64,000 bases of DNA, taken from the NCBI RefSeq assembly GCF_013369385.1, contig NZ_SZTO01000012.1, positions 1-64,000 on the forward strand, written 5' to 3'. Each line of letters begins with the position of its first letter. The first letter of the stretch is position 1. The position numbers and the translations under genes were made by a program. The notes under the pieces are model-generated. The model was not told where the DNA came from. It saw nothing but the letters and a program-made list of their open reading frames with translations, and made no database searches. Source of the stretch: Vibrio sp. 05-20-BW147 (GTDB taxonomy: Bacteria > Pseudomonadota > Gammaproteobacteria > Enterobacterales > Vibrionaceae). Shown here piece by piece: positions 26,710 through 35,545 of this stretch.

Positions 26710-28161
26710 ATGGCAAATCTTTTAATTGTGACTGACCAAGCTAGCGATTGGCAGCAGTATTTCCCATCTGAACAAGTGGTTGATGTTGCCCAATATCTCG
26801 ACAGTGATTGGCAACACAATCAACGTAGCGTGCAGGTGGTGAACCTGTGTCGCGATTATGGTTACATGAGCAGCGGTTACTATTGTTCGCTGATGGCGGG
26901 GGCACGTGGCCACCGCGTCATCCCGACAGTGACCGCCATTAATGACATCACTCAACCGCTGCTGATTTCATCTGGATTCCTCAAGCTCAACAAGTTAGCC
27001 AAAGATCAAGACAGCATCAGCTGTAAAATCTACTTTGGCCGTACCGAACACAAAGGCTTAGAGAAACTCGCCCGTCGTCTGTTTGAACAATTTATGGTGC
27101 CCGTCATTGAATTAAAAATGACCAAAAATCAGCACCACTGGCAAATCGACTCCGTCGCGCCATTTCCTTTCCAAGAGCTCAGCGATACAGAAGAAAACTT
27201 CTTTATTGAGTCGTTGGAGATGTTCTCCAACAAGGTTTGGCGTAAACCCAAACAAGAGAAAAAGTATCGCTACGACATCGCGATGCTGATCGATGAAGAG
27301 GAAAAAATGCCCCCTTCGTGCCCTCAAGCGCTGAAACGCTTTAAACGAGCGGCATCGCGTTTGGGGATGAACTTAGAAACCATCTCCAAAGATGAGATTT
27401 CTCGTTTGGGTGAGTTTGACGGTTTGTTTATTCGCAGCACCACCAACATCAGTAACTTCACCTATCGTTTTGCCAAAACAGCAGAAAAGCTAGGCTTAAT
27501 CGTGATGGATGATTCTGAGTCGATCATGAAATGTACCAACAAAGTCTTTCTCACTGAGTTGCTGAAAAACAACAAAGTGCCCGCGCCAGCGAGCGTTATT
27601 TTGAAAAACTTTGACCCAGAATGGAAAAGTGATCTGCTCAATGAGCTGGATTTCCCGATGGTGTTGAAGATTCCAGACGGCGCATTCTCACGTGGCGTGG
27701 TGAAGGTGCGTAACGAAGAAGAGTTGGAAAAAGAAGCCGCAGCGCTGTTTGAAAAAAGTGAACTGATTTTGGCGCAAGCCTTTATGCCAACCGACTTTGA
27801 CTGGCGCATTGGCATTTTGAACCGCCAAGCGATTTTCAGCTGTAAATACATGATGAGCCGCGGCCATTGGCAGATCTACCAACACCACAATAGTGGCCGA
27901 GTGTCGTCCGGTGGTTTTGAAACCTTGGATTTGAAACAAGTGCCAAAAAACGTGGTTGATGTGGCGCTAAAAGCCGCTAACTTGATTGGTAATGGTCTGT
28001 ATGGCGTCGATCTTAAGGAAGTGGATGGCCAAGTGTATGTCATTGAGGTGAACGACAACCCAAGTATTGATCATCATGTTGAAGATGCTTTCCTTGGCGA
28101 TTTACTCTATGACCGCGTGATGACCGAGTTCTTGCGTCGCATTCAAATGCGCGGGTTCTAA
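26710..28161 (+). CDS. RimK-like ATP-grasp ligase with N-terminal RLAN-type domain
   Basis: Predicted carboxylate-amine ligase of 483 residues. Residues 1-~190 form the conserved N-terminal domain seen in RimK-like ATP-grasp proteins (LCRDYGYMSSGYYCSLMAGA); residues ~270-480 form the ATP-grasp fold, with FPMVLKIPDGAFSRGVVKV for ATP binding and YVIEVNDNPSIDHHVED carrying the metal-binding Glu446, Asn448 and Asn450. Such enzymes join amino acids to a carboxylate, as RimK adds Glu to ribosomal protein S6; the substrate here is unknown. AAGGAA precedes the ATG. It is paired divergently with the GNAT/C39 gene and ends before a 3x10-bp repeat and a terminator. Confidence 0.87.
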   Translation: MANLLIVTDQASDWQQYFPSEQVVDVAQYLDSDWQHNQRSVQVVNLCRDYGYMSSGYYCSLMAGARGHRVIPTVTAINDITQPLLISSGFLKLNKLAKDQDSISCKIYFGRTEHKGLEKLARRLFEQFMVPVIELKMTKNQHHWQIDSVAPFPFQELSDTEENFFIESLEMFSNKVWRKPKQEKKYRYDIAMLIDEEEKMPPSCPQALKRFKRAASRLGMNLETISKDEISRLGEFDGLFIRSTTNISNFTYRFAKTAEKLGLIVMDDSESIMKCTNKVFLTELLKNNKVPAPASVILKNFDPEWKSDLLNELDFPMVLKIPDGAFSRGVVKVRNEEELEKEAAALFEKSELILAQAFMPTDFDWRIGILNRQAIFSCKYMMSRGHWQIYQHHNSGRVSSGGFETLDLKQVPKNVVDVALKAANLIGNGLYGVDLKEVDGQVYVIEVNDNPSIDHHVEDAFLGDLLYDRVMTEFLRRIQMRGF

Positions 28162-28175
28162 CATCCAACGTCAAT

Positions 28176-28205
28176 ACGCTTTTAAACGCTTTTAAACGCT
28201 TTTAA
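28176..28205. repeat. Three perfect tandem copies of a 10-bp unit
   Basis: ACGCTTTTAA is repeated three times without interruption, starting 15 bases after the RimK-like stop codon and ending just before the terminator stem. Such short perfect arrays are prone to slippage, so copy number may vary between strains. Confidence 0.9.
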
Positions 28206-28210
28206 TAACA

Positions 28211-28240
28211 CAAAGCCACTCCTCGTGAGTGGCTTTGCTG
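28211..28240. terminator. Terminator hairpin between the RimK-like gene and nnrS
   Basis: CAAAGCCACT and AGTGGCTTTG enclose CCTCGTG in a perfect 10-bp stem. T-tracts are modest on either side (CTGTTTAT on the right), so it may serve both convergent genes. Confidence 0.75.
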
Positions 28241-28257
28241 TTTATATCATGCAGAGC

Positions 28258-29442
28258 TTAGCCCGGGTGGCCATCGGCTCTCGGCGTCACGAGCATATAA
28301 CCAAACTTCCAGACAAACAGTGTAAACGCGAATACCCACAGCGCGGCACTGATGTCGATCCAGATAAACAGTTGTGCTGGCGCAAAAATGACACCAAAAC
28401 TGCGCAACAAAGCCGCGAGGAAGAGTGCGCCAAACGCCAGACTCATATTCGGCCCTTGGTAAATCATTCGTCCGGTGTGTCCCATGGTGACACGTGCAAT
28501 CATCGCCAGAATAAGCCCAGCCAAAGCCCCAATCGCAAACAAGTGGATCAGGTTGTGTGACGCGAACGGATTATTCAGCAAACCGCGCAACAGCAGACTC
28601 AACGGTAAACACAGATAAGCGGCGTGCAACGACCAAACCAACGGCTCACTTAGGGTCAGCCAAGGTTTCCAACGGATAAAGCGCACCAGTTGCGCGACAC
28701 CCGCGATCACCATCAACGGCTGGCCAAGCTGTGCCATGGTCACTGGGAAAAAGCTGAGCAAAAACAGCATCACCAAAGGTAAGTTTGCCGCCCAATCGAG
28801 CCAAACAATCGGATTGGCTTTTTCAAAGTTAAAACGACGCGCGGTAAAGAATGGAATCACTCGAGCCCCCATCACCGACAGCAGCAAGGTGAACCACCAG
28901 AGCATCGCTTGCCAAACCGCCGAAGAGGTAAATGGTGGCATGCCTTTTATTGTCGCGTAGCTGGCAAAATTAGCACCGATTGCCAACAAAAACAGTGGGA
29001 CGAAAAAGAGATTACGCCAACCTTTGGCCTGCACCACTCGGCTACCGATTTCAAAGGCCACCAAAGCAAGAAACAGCGCTTCAATGCTGGAGGTTAACCA
29101 CAGTGGTACTGGCGTCCAAAGCAAAATTCTCGGCAACAGCCACAGCGCCACCAGCAGTGCTAAACGATAATGTTTGGTGCCGTTGATGCCCGTCCAGTTT
29201 TGTACCGCGGTTAACAGGAACCCAGCCACAATCGCCATCGCAAAACCAAATAGCATTTCATGCACATGCCACCAAAGTCCTGGCACTTGGAGTTGTGTTG
29301 GCTGACCGGTTTGAAAAATCCATACCCACACCGCAATAGCGATAATGGCGTACACCGAGCCTAATAAAAAGAAAGGTCGAAAACCCAATCTCAGCCAAGC
29401 GGGAATTTTTTCTTCCACTTTTTTGTCAGTAATATTTAGCAC
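28258..29442 (-). CDS. NnrS family haem/copper membrane protein
   Basis: Polytopic inner-membrane protein (about 12 helices) of the NnrS family, linked to nitric-oxide stress; NnrS in V. cholerae relieves NO toxicity, and the family binds haem and copper. Conserved histidines appear in LWWHVHEMLFGFAMAIVAGF and in FASHNLIHLFAIGALAGLIL. I prefer GTG 29442, which has a strong GGAGGGGG site six bases upstream and gives 394 residues; the frame is open to GTG 29475 (405). An NsrR-type box 55 bp upstream supports NO-responsive control. Confidence 0.9.
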   Translation of the reverse strand: MLNITDKKVEEKIPAWLRLGFRPFFLLGSVYAIIAIAVWVWIFQTGQPTQLQVPGLWWHVHEMLFGFAMAIVAGFLLTAVQNWTGINGTKHYRLALLVALWLLPRILLWTPVPLWLTSSIEALFLALVAFEIGSRVVQAKGWRNLFFVPLFLLAIGANFASYATIKGMPPFTSSAVWQAMLWWFTLLLSVMGARVIPFFTARRFNFEKANPIVWLDWAANLPLVMLFLLSFFPVTMAQLGQPLMVIAGVAQLVRFIRWKPWLTLSEPLVWSLHAAYLCLPLSLLLRGLLNNPFASHNLIHLFAIGALAGLILAMIARVTMGHTGRMIYQGPNMSLAFGALFLAALLRSFGVIFAPAQLFIWIDISAALWVFAFTLFVWKFGYMLVTPRADGHPG

Positions 29443-29496
29443 GTTTCGCCCCCTCCACATGCTGAGCAAATTCACAACAAATGCAGTGTAGCACTA

Positions 29497-29519
29497 AAGA
29501 TGCATTAAAAATACAACTT
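29497..29519. promoter_or_regulatory. NsrR-type operator upstream of nnrS
   Basis: The left half AAGATGCATT is a perfect match to the NsrR half-site; after a 3-base AAA spacer, the right half AATACAACTT differs from the ideal AATGCATCTT at two positions. NsrR represses NO-stress genes and is released by NO. The box lies between divergent nnrS and the gamma-glutamylcyclotransferase gene and could in principle affect both. Confidence 0.8.
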
Positions 29520-29576
29520 TAAAAATTTTACCTCTTAGGTATAACGGTCATTAGGAATATGGCTCAAGGAATACAG

Positions 29577-30131
29577 ATGTACATTTTTGGTTATGGCAGC
29601 TTAATCAATGCTGCGTCGCGTCAGTTGACGGGTCAAACGGGTGAGGCTATCCCGGTGATTGCTCACGGCTTGGTGCGCTATTGGGGCAAAGTCGACGACA
29701 GCTACATTCTCTCACCGTTGGTTGTAAACCGTGGCGAGAGCCAAGTGAATGGTGTGCTACTGGAAATTGATGATCGTGCACTCGCTGAGTTCGATCGCCG
29801 AGAGAGAGGCTACCATCGCATTGAGATTACGCCGGATCAGATAGAAACCGACCACTCATTCAATCGTGCTTATCCCATTTGGGTGTATGTTAAAGACGAT
29901 CCGCAACCACCCTGTCCTTCGAGCCCGATCATGCAAACGTATGTCGATACGGTACTCGCGGGATGCTTAGAGATCTCCGAAGCGTTTGCCCAACATTTTG
30001 TGCAATACACCGTAGGCTGGCATTTTCCTAAAGAAGACGATCGCCACGCGCCAAAATATGGCAATTTGGCTGGAGTGGAGTCACATCACTATCCGTTGAT
30101 TGACGCGCTCATAATACAAAAGGGAGCATGA
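29577..30131 (+). CDS. Gamma-glutamylcyclotransferase-family protein
   Basis: Protein of 184 residues with the family's N-terminal nucleotide-like loop FGYGSLIN and the later segment VNGVLLEIDDRALAEFDRRERGYHRIEI, which contains the conserved catalytic-type Glu. Family members form 5-oxoproline from gamma-glutamyl compounds, but many bacterial ones have unknown substrates. I chose the ATG at 29577, preceded by AAGGA at six bases; the ATG at 29559 has AGGA only two bases away. It is divergent from nnrS. Its stop codon lies inside the following terminator. Confidence 0.82.
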   Translation: MYIFGYGSLINAASRQLTGQTGEAIPVIAHGLVRYWGKVDDSYILSPLVVNRGESQVNGVLLEIDDRALAEFDRRERGYHRIEITPDQIETDHSFNRAYPIWVYVKDDPQPPCPSSPIMQTYVDTVLAGCLEISEAFAQHFVQYTVGWHFPKEDDRHAPKYGNLAGVESHHYPLIDALIIQKGA

Positions 30132-30140
30132 TGCTCCCTT
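30120..30140. terminator. Perfect palindromic terminator overlapping a stop codon
   Basis: AAGGGAGCAT-G-ATGCTCCCTT is a perfect palindrome flanked by A on the left and TTAAA on the right. The TGA stop of the gamma-glutamylcyclotransferase gene is inside it. It also lies 24 bp after the convergent outer-membrane protein gene. Confidence 0.85.
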
Positions 30141-30163
30141 AAACAATACGTGCTCGTTGCCGA

Positions 30164-30793
30164 TCAGAACTTGTAACGGCCACCGAAATATAACGCGGTA
30201 ATATCTACATTGACATCGTTAAATTCTGTTGCGACGCCACGGTAGCCACCTTGCAGCATCCAGCCAGAATCGAACTCATAACCCACTTCAACACCGTAGT
30301 TAATACCAGTGTTGCTGTCGGAATCTAGACTTGCAGACTTAAAGTCTTCTTTGGTCAGCTCAAACTCGTAAGAAGTCGATGCAAAGCCTAGTAGACCGCC
30401 TACGTAAAAGTTCGAGTTTGCCACATAGTATTTAGGACGAATGTTCAAACCAAACGATGAGAATGACGCTTCAACATCTGCCATCACAACGCCCGCGGTT
30501 GAGCTTGCTGCAACTTGACCGAATGTCTTCGAGCCATACAGCACATACTCACCCTCAATACCGATTAAGAAAGAATCTGAAATTTTCTTATCGTAGCCAA
30601 TTGCAAACTGCACGCCTGCGTCTAGGTCGTAAGAAACTTCGTTGACTTCGTTGATCGATACATCCGCCTTAATCACTTCAAGGCCAACATACCAACCCTG
30701 CTTTGGACCTAAGTTCGTTTGTTCAACTTCAGTTGCATTTGCGCCGAATGCAGCGCCCATAGCCAATGCCAAAACCGGCAACATCTTATTCAT
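30164..30793 (-). CDS. Outer-membrane beta-barrel protein (OmpA-barrel/porin-like)
   Basis: Secreted protein of 209 residues. A signal peptide (MNKMLPVLALAMGAAFGANA) is followed by alternating amphipathic strands such as GWYVGLEVIKADVS, FLIGIEGEYVLYG, INYGVEVGYEFDSGW and ALYFGGRYKF; the C-terminal Phe is the usual signal for barrel insertion. The size suits an eight-stranded barrel. Ligand and function are unknown. It is a single-gene unit; a TATAAT-like AT-rich region sits upstream (about 30842-30850). Confidence 0.82.
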   Translation of the reverse strand: MNKMLPVLALAMGAAFGANATEVEQTNLGPKQGWYVGLEVIKADVSINEVNEVSYDLDAGVQFAIGYDKKISDSFLIGIEGEYVLYGSKTFGQVAASSTAGVVMADVEASFSSFGLNIRPKYYVANSNFYVGGLLGFASTSYEFELTKEDFKSASLDSDSNTGINYGVEVGYEFDSGWMLQGGYRGVATEFNDVNVDITALYFGGRYKF

Positions 30794-30985
30794 TATAATT
30801 CCTTGTATTTCATACTGTTAAAACCAATAAACAGCGCGGGGATTATAATGAATTTCATTGAGCCAACAAATAGAGCAATTAATAAATGCGACTTAAAACA
30901 TAGTTTGCAGTTATAAACAGACGAAAACTACTGTTCTATGAATCGCTCAACTCAGACTATAAATGACCCTTTCAAGAACAGTCTG

Positions 30986-31107
30986 CACGCCCTTGATCAG
31001 CCGCTCTCGCCGCTCCTGTTGCGGCATTGAGTGCAAGCAAGTTGGTTTGCTCTGAGATGCTACCGATCACATTCGTAAACTCACTGATCTGCATGACGCC
31101 CTCATTG
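30986..31107 (-). pseudogene. Remnant of a methyl-accepting chemotaxis protein signalling domain
   Basis: On the minus strand this stretch reads [14 protein letters not shown], then [14 protein letters not shown] and ARAADQGRAD before a stop. It is nearly the same as the hairpin tip of the intact chemoreceptor encoded about 2 kb away ([28 protein letters not shown]), in the same orientation, but key positions are altered ([11 protein letters not shown] has become TGAARAADQGR). No start, membrane segments or HAMP domain are nearby. The rest of the 30794-31138 gap holds only AT-rich promoter-like DNA and, at 31112-31132, a terminator-like GGGAACATGATTCTCCC. Confidence 0.85.
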
Positions 31108-31138
31108 TAGAAAAGGGAACATGATTCTCCCCTATCAA

Positions 31139-31517
<379 letters not shown>

Positions 31518-31638
31518 TATCATTAGAGCCTGATATTACAAGTGGTAAAGATCGCATTTTTAAAATGAAAACTCGCAGTTATTTGCCTAATTTACAGTTC
31601 AGAGGTTTAATGAGGGAAGCATAGAAATGAGGTAACAC

Positions 31639-32640
31639 ATGGCCACAATTAAAGATGTCGCTCGCGAGGCTGGCGTTTCCATCGCCACCGTCTCACGAGT
31701 GATTAATAAATCGCCCAAAGCCAGTAAAGCGTCGATTGAATCCGTCACTCAAGCAATGGCCAAACTGGGCTACCGCCCCAACGCCGCCGCCAAAGCGTTG
31801 GTGAGTCAAAGCACCAACACCATGGGCGTATTGGTTGGTGATGTATCGGATCCCTTCTTCGGCACGCTGATCAAAGCCGTCGATGAAGTGGCCCATGAAA
31901 ATGGCAAGCATCTACTGATTGGCAATGGCTATCACAATGCCGAGGAAGAGCGCAGAGCCATTGAACTGCTGATCAATAGCCGTTGCGATGCACTGGTGAT
32001 TCATTCGAAAGGCTTGAGCGATGAAGAGTTGCTGTCATACGCGCAAGAAGTGCCAAGCTTAGTGATCATCAATCGTCATATTCCACAAATCGCGCAACGC
32101 TGCATTTCCCTCGATAACTACAAAGGGGCCTATTTGGCTACAGAGTATTTGATTCGCCATGGCCACCAACACATTGCCTGCATTTCATCGAGCCACAAAA
32201 TTGAAGACGCCGATGCGCGCATCGCTGGGTACCTTGCCGCATTAAGAGACAATCACATCGAGCTCTCCAGTGCGTACATCGAACAAGGCGAGCCCAATAG
32301 TGATGGTGGGGAAACGGCAATGACTAACCTGCTGACAAAATCTCTGCCGATCACCGGCGTGGTGGCTTACAACGACTACATGGCGGCGGGTGCGCTATCG
32401 GTATTGGATGAAAATGGCTTAAAGGTGCCAGAGCAAGTCTCAATGATAGGATTCGATGATGGCTTGATTGCTCGCTATGTCAGCCCTCGCCTCACCACCG
32501 TGCGCTATCCAATACAGATGATGGCAGAGAAAGCCGCGAGACTGGCGATCGATTTGGCTCGCCAGCAAGAAGCCGACCACAGCACCATGATCTTCTCACC
32601 CACTTTGGTAAGAAGAGATTCTGTGGCCAAGCTCTCTTAG
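31639..32640 (+). CDS. LacI/GalR-family repressor, probable GalR
   Basis: Repressor of 333 residues: DNA-binding HTH at 3-23 (TIKDVAREAGVSIATVSRVI), hinge helix near 50 (NAAAKALVSQSTNTMGVLV) and a periplasmic-binding-like sugar domain with the C-terminal signature SMIGFDDGLIARYVSPRLTTV. The similarity to enterobacterial GalR/GalS and its place next to galETKM and the ebg cluster make galactose the likely inducer. GalR-type boxes before galE and before this gene fit that role. GalS-like isorepressor function is the alternative. Confidence 0.85.
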   Translation: MATIKDVAREAGVSIATVSRVINKSPKASKASIESVTQAMAKLGYRPNAAAKALVSQSTNTMGVLVGDVSDPFFGTLIKAVDEVAHENGKHLLIGNGYHNAEEERRAIELLINSRCDALVIHSKGLSDEELLSYAQEVPSLVIINRHIPQIAQRCISLDNYKGAYLATEYLIRHGHQHIACISSSHKIEDADARIAGYLAALRDNHIELSSAYIEQGEPNSDGGETAMTNLLTKSLPITGVVAYNDYMAAGALSVLDENGLKVPEQVSMIGFDDGLIARYVSPRLTTVRYPIQMMAEKAARLAIDLARQQEADHSTMIFSPTLVRRDSVAKLS

Positions 32641-32653
32641 CGTCTTTTCTTCA

Positions 32654-34255
32654 TTAAAGCTTAAATCGCGTCATCTTCTGATCAAGCTGGCGCGACAAAT
32701 CGGCCAAGGTTTCACTCTCTTCAGCTAAGAAGTTGGCCGCTTGCGACATCTCCATCGCCGCGTCATTGATACCACTGACGTTGCGATTCATCTCCTCTGC
32801 CACCGCACTTTGTTCTTCCGCTGCAGTGGCGATCTGCGTTGCTTTATCGCTCACGTGACGAATGTGATCAACGATCAATTGCAAATCTTCTCCCGCGTGT
32901 TCCGCTCGAGCGACACTGCTTTGTGCCAGAGATTGGCTTTTCTCCATCGCCTCCACTGCAGAGACGGCTAACTGCTGCAGTTTATTGATGGTGGTTTGTA
33001 TTTCATCGGTCGATTGATGGGTGCGCCCAGCCAGATTTCGCACTTCATCAGCCACCACCGCAAAACCACGCCCTTGCTCACCTGCCCTTGCCGCCTCTAT
33101 CGCGGCATTGAGCGCAAGCAAATTGGTCTGCTCTGAGATACTGCTGATCACATTGGTGAATTCGCTGATCTGCATCACCCCTTCTTTGAGCTTGGCGACC
33201 TGATCATTGGCCACTTCGAGTTCAACAGACAGCGACTTAATGCTGTCCACGCTGGAATGCACGTCTTTATCGCCCAAGTTGGCTTCTTTGGTCGCATCCA
33301 GTGTATCTCTGGCGGTGTCTTCTGCGTGGCCAGCTACATCAGCCACCGTCGCGCTCATCTCATTCATTGCCGTGGCTAACTGATTCAACTGGTCTCGCTG
33401 GCTCAACACCGCTTGGCTGGTCTCTTCCGCTGATGATGCAATGCGCACCGCGGCATCAGCCACCTCGGAAGCAGATTGAACCGATTCAAACAGCGCCTCT
33501 CTGACTGAGCCGATACTTTGATTGATGTCCTGTGCCAAGCGGCCAAATTCATCTTTACCCAACACCGCCACTTGAGCGGTTAGATTTCCTGCCGCGACTT
33601 GCTTCATACTCTGGCGAATGGCGTTTAACGGCTCAATCACCGCGCGGCTAATCAGCATCCCCAGCGCACTCATGACCAAGGCAATCGCAAGAGTGGCCAT
33701 GCCCATTTTCAAAATTTGTTGATTCACCGCCGCTTCGATATCGTCCAATAGCATCCCAGAGCCAATGATCCAGCCCCAAGGCGCAAAACCGTGCACCACT
33801 GAGAGTTTGTCGGCGGGTTGACCGCGACTGTTTTGCCAAAGATAGGTGAGTGAGCCTGTGCCCCCCGCTCGGCCTAAATCCACCATGGTGAACCAAAACT
33901 GACCATCGCTGCCATTGCCCATCTGCTGACCAACCAACTCAGGTTTGATCGGATGAACCACGGTATTGCGATTTTCATCAATGACAAATAGATAGTTGTT
34001 TTCATCAAAACGTGTGGCTGAGATCAACGCCTTGGCCAGATTTTGCGCCTCTGATTTGGCGTATGTTTGGCTGAGTGATTCCACTTGTGAAAACACGGTA
34101 TGGATCACGGCGTTCAACCGCGCGTGACGCTCAGCAATCAAGTTCGTTTTGAGAGTATTAACGGAGATAAACAGTAGGAGTAGGAATCCTAAAATCCCAA
34201 CAGCAACAATCATTGCCAGCTTATAGCTGACTTTCATATTTCTTAGCTTCAACAT
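32654..34255 (-). CDS. Methyl-accepting chemotaxis protein with a Cache sensor domain
   Basis: Transmembrane chemoreceptor of 533 residues. Order: TM1 (about 12-32), periplasmic single Cache domain (about 40-185; [20 protein letters not shown] and [13 protein letters not shown] are typical of sCache_2), TM2 (about 188-208), HAMP (about 210-262), and the signalling coiled coil whose tip is [20 protein letters not shown]. The ligand is not evident; sCache_2 domains often bind small organic acids. It sits between galR and galM, which hints at a sugar link but does not show one. An alternative start is the Met at 34237. A decayed fragment of a sibling gene lies at 30986-31107. Confidence 0.93.
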   Translation of the reverse strand: MLKLRNMKVSYKLAMIVAVGILGFLLLLFISVNTLKTNLIAERHARLNAVIHTVFSQVESLSQTYAKSEAQNLAKALISATRFDENNYLFVIDENRNTVVHPIKPELVGQQMGNGSDGQFWFTMVDLGRAGGTGSLTYLWQNSRGQPADKLSVVHGFAPWGWIIGSGMLLDDIEAAVNQQILKMGMATLAIALVMSALGMLISRAVIEPLNAIRQSMKQVAAGNLTAQVAVLGKDEFGRLAQDINQSIGSVREALFESVQSASEVADAAVRIASSAEETSQAVLSQRDQLNQLATAMNEMSATVADVAGHAEDTARDTLDATKEANLGDKDVHSSVDSIKSLSVELEVANDQVAKLKEGVMQISEFTNVISSISEQTNLLALNAAIEAARAGEQGRGFAVVADEVRNLAGRTHQSTDEIQTTINKLQQLAVSAVEAMEKSQSLAQSSVARAEHAGEDLQLIVDHIRHVSDKATQIATAAEEQSAVAEEMNRNVSGINDAAMEMSQAANFLAEESETLADLSRQLDQKMTRFKL

Positions 34256-34440
34256 GACGTACCCATCCCGACAGAGATTCTGACTCAGATTTTCAAGGCT
34301 GATAGATTTGTTATTTTTATAATTGCTCTTTATAGAATGGTAGAGGGGGAACGCTTTGCCACTGACAACACTGAGTTTGTTAACTGGATCACTAAAAAAT
34401 ATGCAACCAAGAGCATTAATTGTTTTTGAGGAAAGAATGA

Positions 34441-34467
34441 AAAAGGCTCCGACATGCAGAGCCTTTT
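34441..34467 (-). terminator. Terminator of the gal operon
   Basis: AAAAGGCTC (34441-34449) pairs with GAGCCTTTT (34459-34467), 11 bp after the galM stop in minus-strand direction, with a T-run following on that strand. Confidence 0.85.
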
Positions 34468-34477
34468 ATTTAAACGA

Positions 34478-35536
34478 CTAAAAATCAAAATGATAGGAGG
34501 TAAAGTAACGATACTCTTCGCCAGGAGAAAGCAGGCAACTGGGTTGTGGCCAATCCGGATGGTTCGGCGAATCAGGCAAAAATTGGGTCTCTAGCGCCAA
34601 TCCTGCGTAGTCTCGATATTCATTACCACTGCGGTTTGGTGTGCCTGCCAGCCAATTACCCGTGTAGAGCTGAATGGCGGGTTTGTTGGTACACACAGAC
34701 AAACGAATCAACTTATCAGGCGAGGTCACACACGCAACGGGCAGAGACACATCGCGATCTCGTTCAAACAAATAGCTGTGATCATACCCTTTAGCACATT
34801 GTTGCTGCTCATCTTGTAGCAAAACTTCACCAATGGTTTTTTTAGTATTGAAATCAAAACTGGTGCCAGAAACCCTTCGCAGCGTACCCAATGGAATGCC
34901 AACGTCATTAGTCGGCAAATAGCATGGGGCATTTAATACCAACTTATGCAGCAAGCAATCATGGCCCGATTCCGCTCCCATTAGATTGAAATACGCATGG
35001 TTAGTGAGATTCACTGGCGTCACGGCATCGGTTGTTGCCCAGTAACGAATAGTCAGTTGATTCTCGTCGGTCAACTGATACTGCACGTTAACGCTAAGAT
35101 GGCCGGGAAATCCCTGATCGCCATTTGGAGATTCGAGTGAAAAGGTCACTTCGCTACTTGATTGCGATTCAATATGCCAACGTCGTTTATCAAAACCTTG
35201 CGCTCCACCATGCAAACAGTTCCCCGCTTGGTTTACCGAAACTTGGTACGCCATATCATCAATCGAAAAAAGCCCATTGGCGATGCGATTTGCATAACGC
35301 CCGACGGTTACCCCCATGTAACTTGCCTGACGCTCGAAGTTCTGCATCGTCCCCACGCCTAACAGAACTTCTCTTCGCTCCCCGCTCGCCAACGGTAATT
35401 GGCAACTTAGCCAAGTCGCGCCAATGTCCATTAAGGTCACAGACATACCCGCACGATTTGACAGTTCCACTAATTGGGCAGGCTGGCCATCAAAGGCTGC
35501 CTGCTCAGTCATAGTTTGGTTCAATTGAGCAATCAT
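34478..35536 (-). CDS. Galactose mutarotase (aldose 1-epimerase)
   Basis: Converts beta-D-galactose to the alpha anomer used by GalK. The 352-residue protein shows the family strings ANRIANGLFSIDDMAYQVSV and NLTNHAYFNLMG, the latter holding the catalytic His of the NHxYFNL motif, with GLALETQFLPDSPNHPDWP near the C-terminus carrying the catalytic Glu. AGGA precedes ATG 35536, and galK ends only 9 bp upstream, so it is the last gene of galETKM. Confidence 0.95.
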   Translation of the reverse strand: MIAQLNQTMTEQAAFDGQPAQLVELSNRAGMSVTLMDIGATWLSCQLPLASGERREVLLGVGTMQNFERQASYMGVTVGRYANRIANGLFSIDDMAYQVSVNQAGNCLHGGAQGFDKRRWHIESQSSSEVTFSLESPNGDQGFPGHLSVNVQYQLTDENQLTIRYWATTDAVTPVNLTNHAYFNLMGAESGHDCLLHKLVLNAPCYLPTNDVGIPLGTLRRVSGTSFDFNTKKTIGEVLLQDEQQQCAKGYDHSYLFERDRDVSLPVACVTSPDKLIRLSVCTNKPAIQLYTGNWLAGTPNRSGNEYRDYAGLALETQFLPDSPNHPDWPQPSCLLSPGEEYRYFTSYHFDF

Positions 35537-35545
35537 CCCGCCGTC

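Noticed and set aside
31112..31132. GGGAACATGATTCTCCC read as a second copy of the 30120-30140 palindrome (mobile repeat)
   Set aside because: It is better explained as an ordinary terminator hairpin for ygjH; the shared look comes from the common GGGA...TCCC stem.
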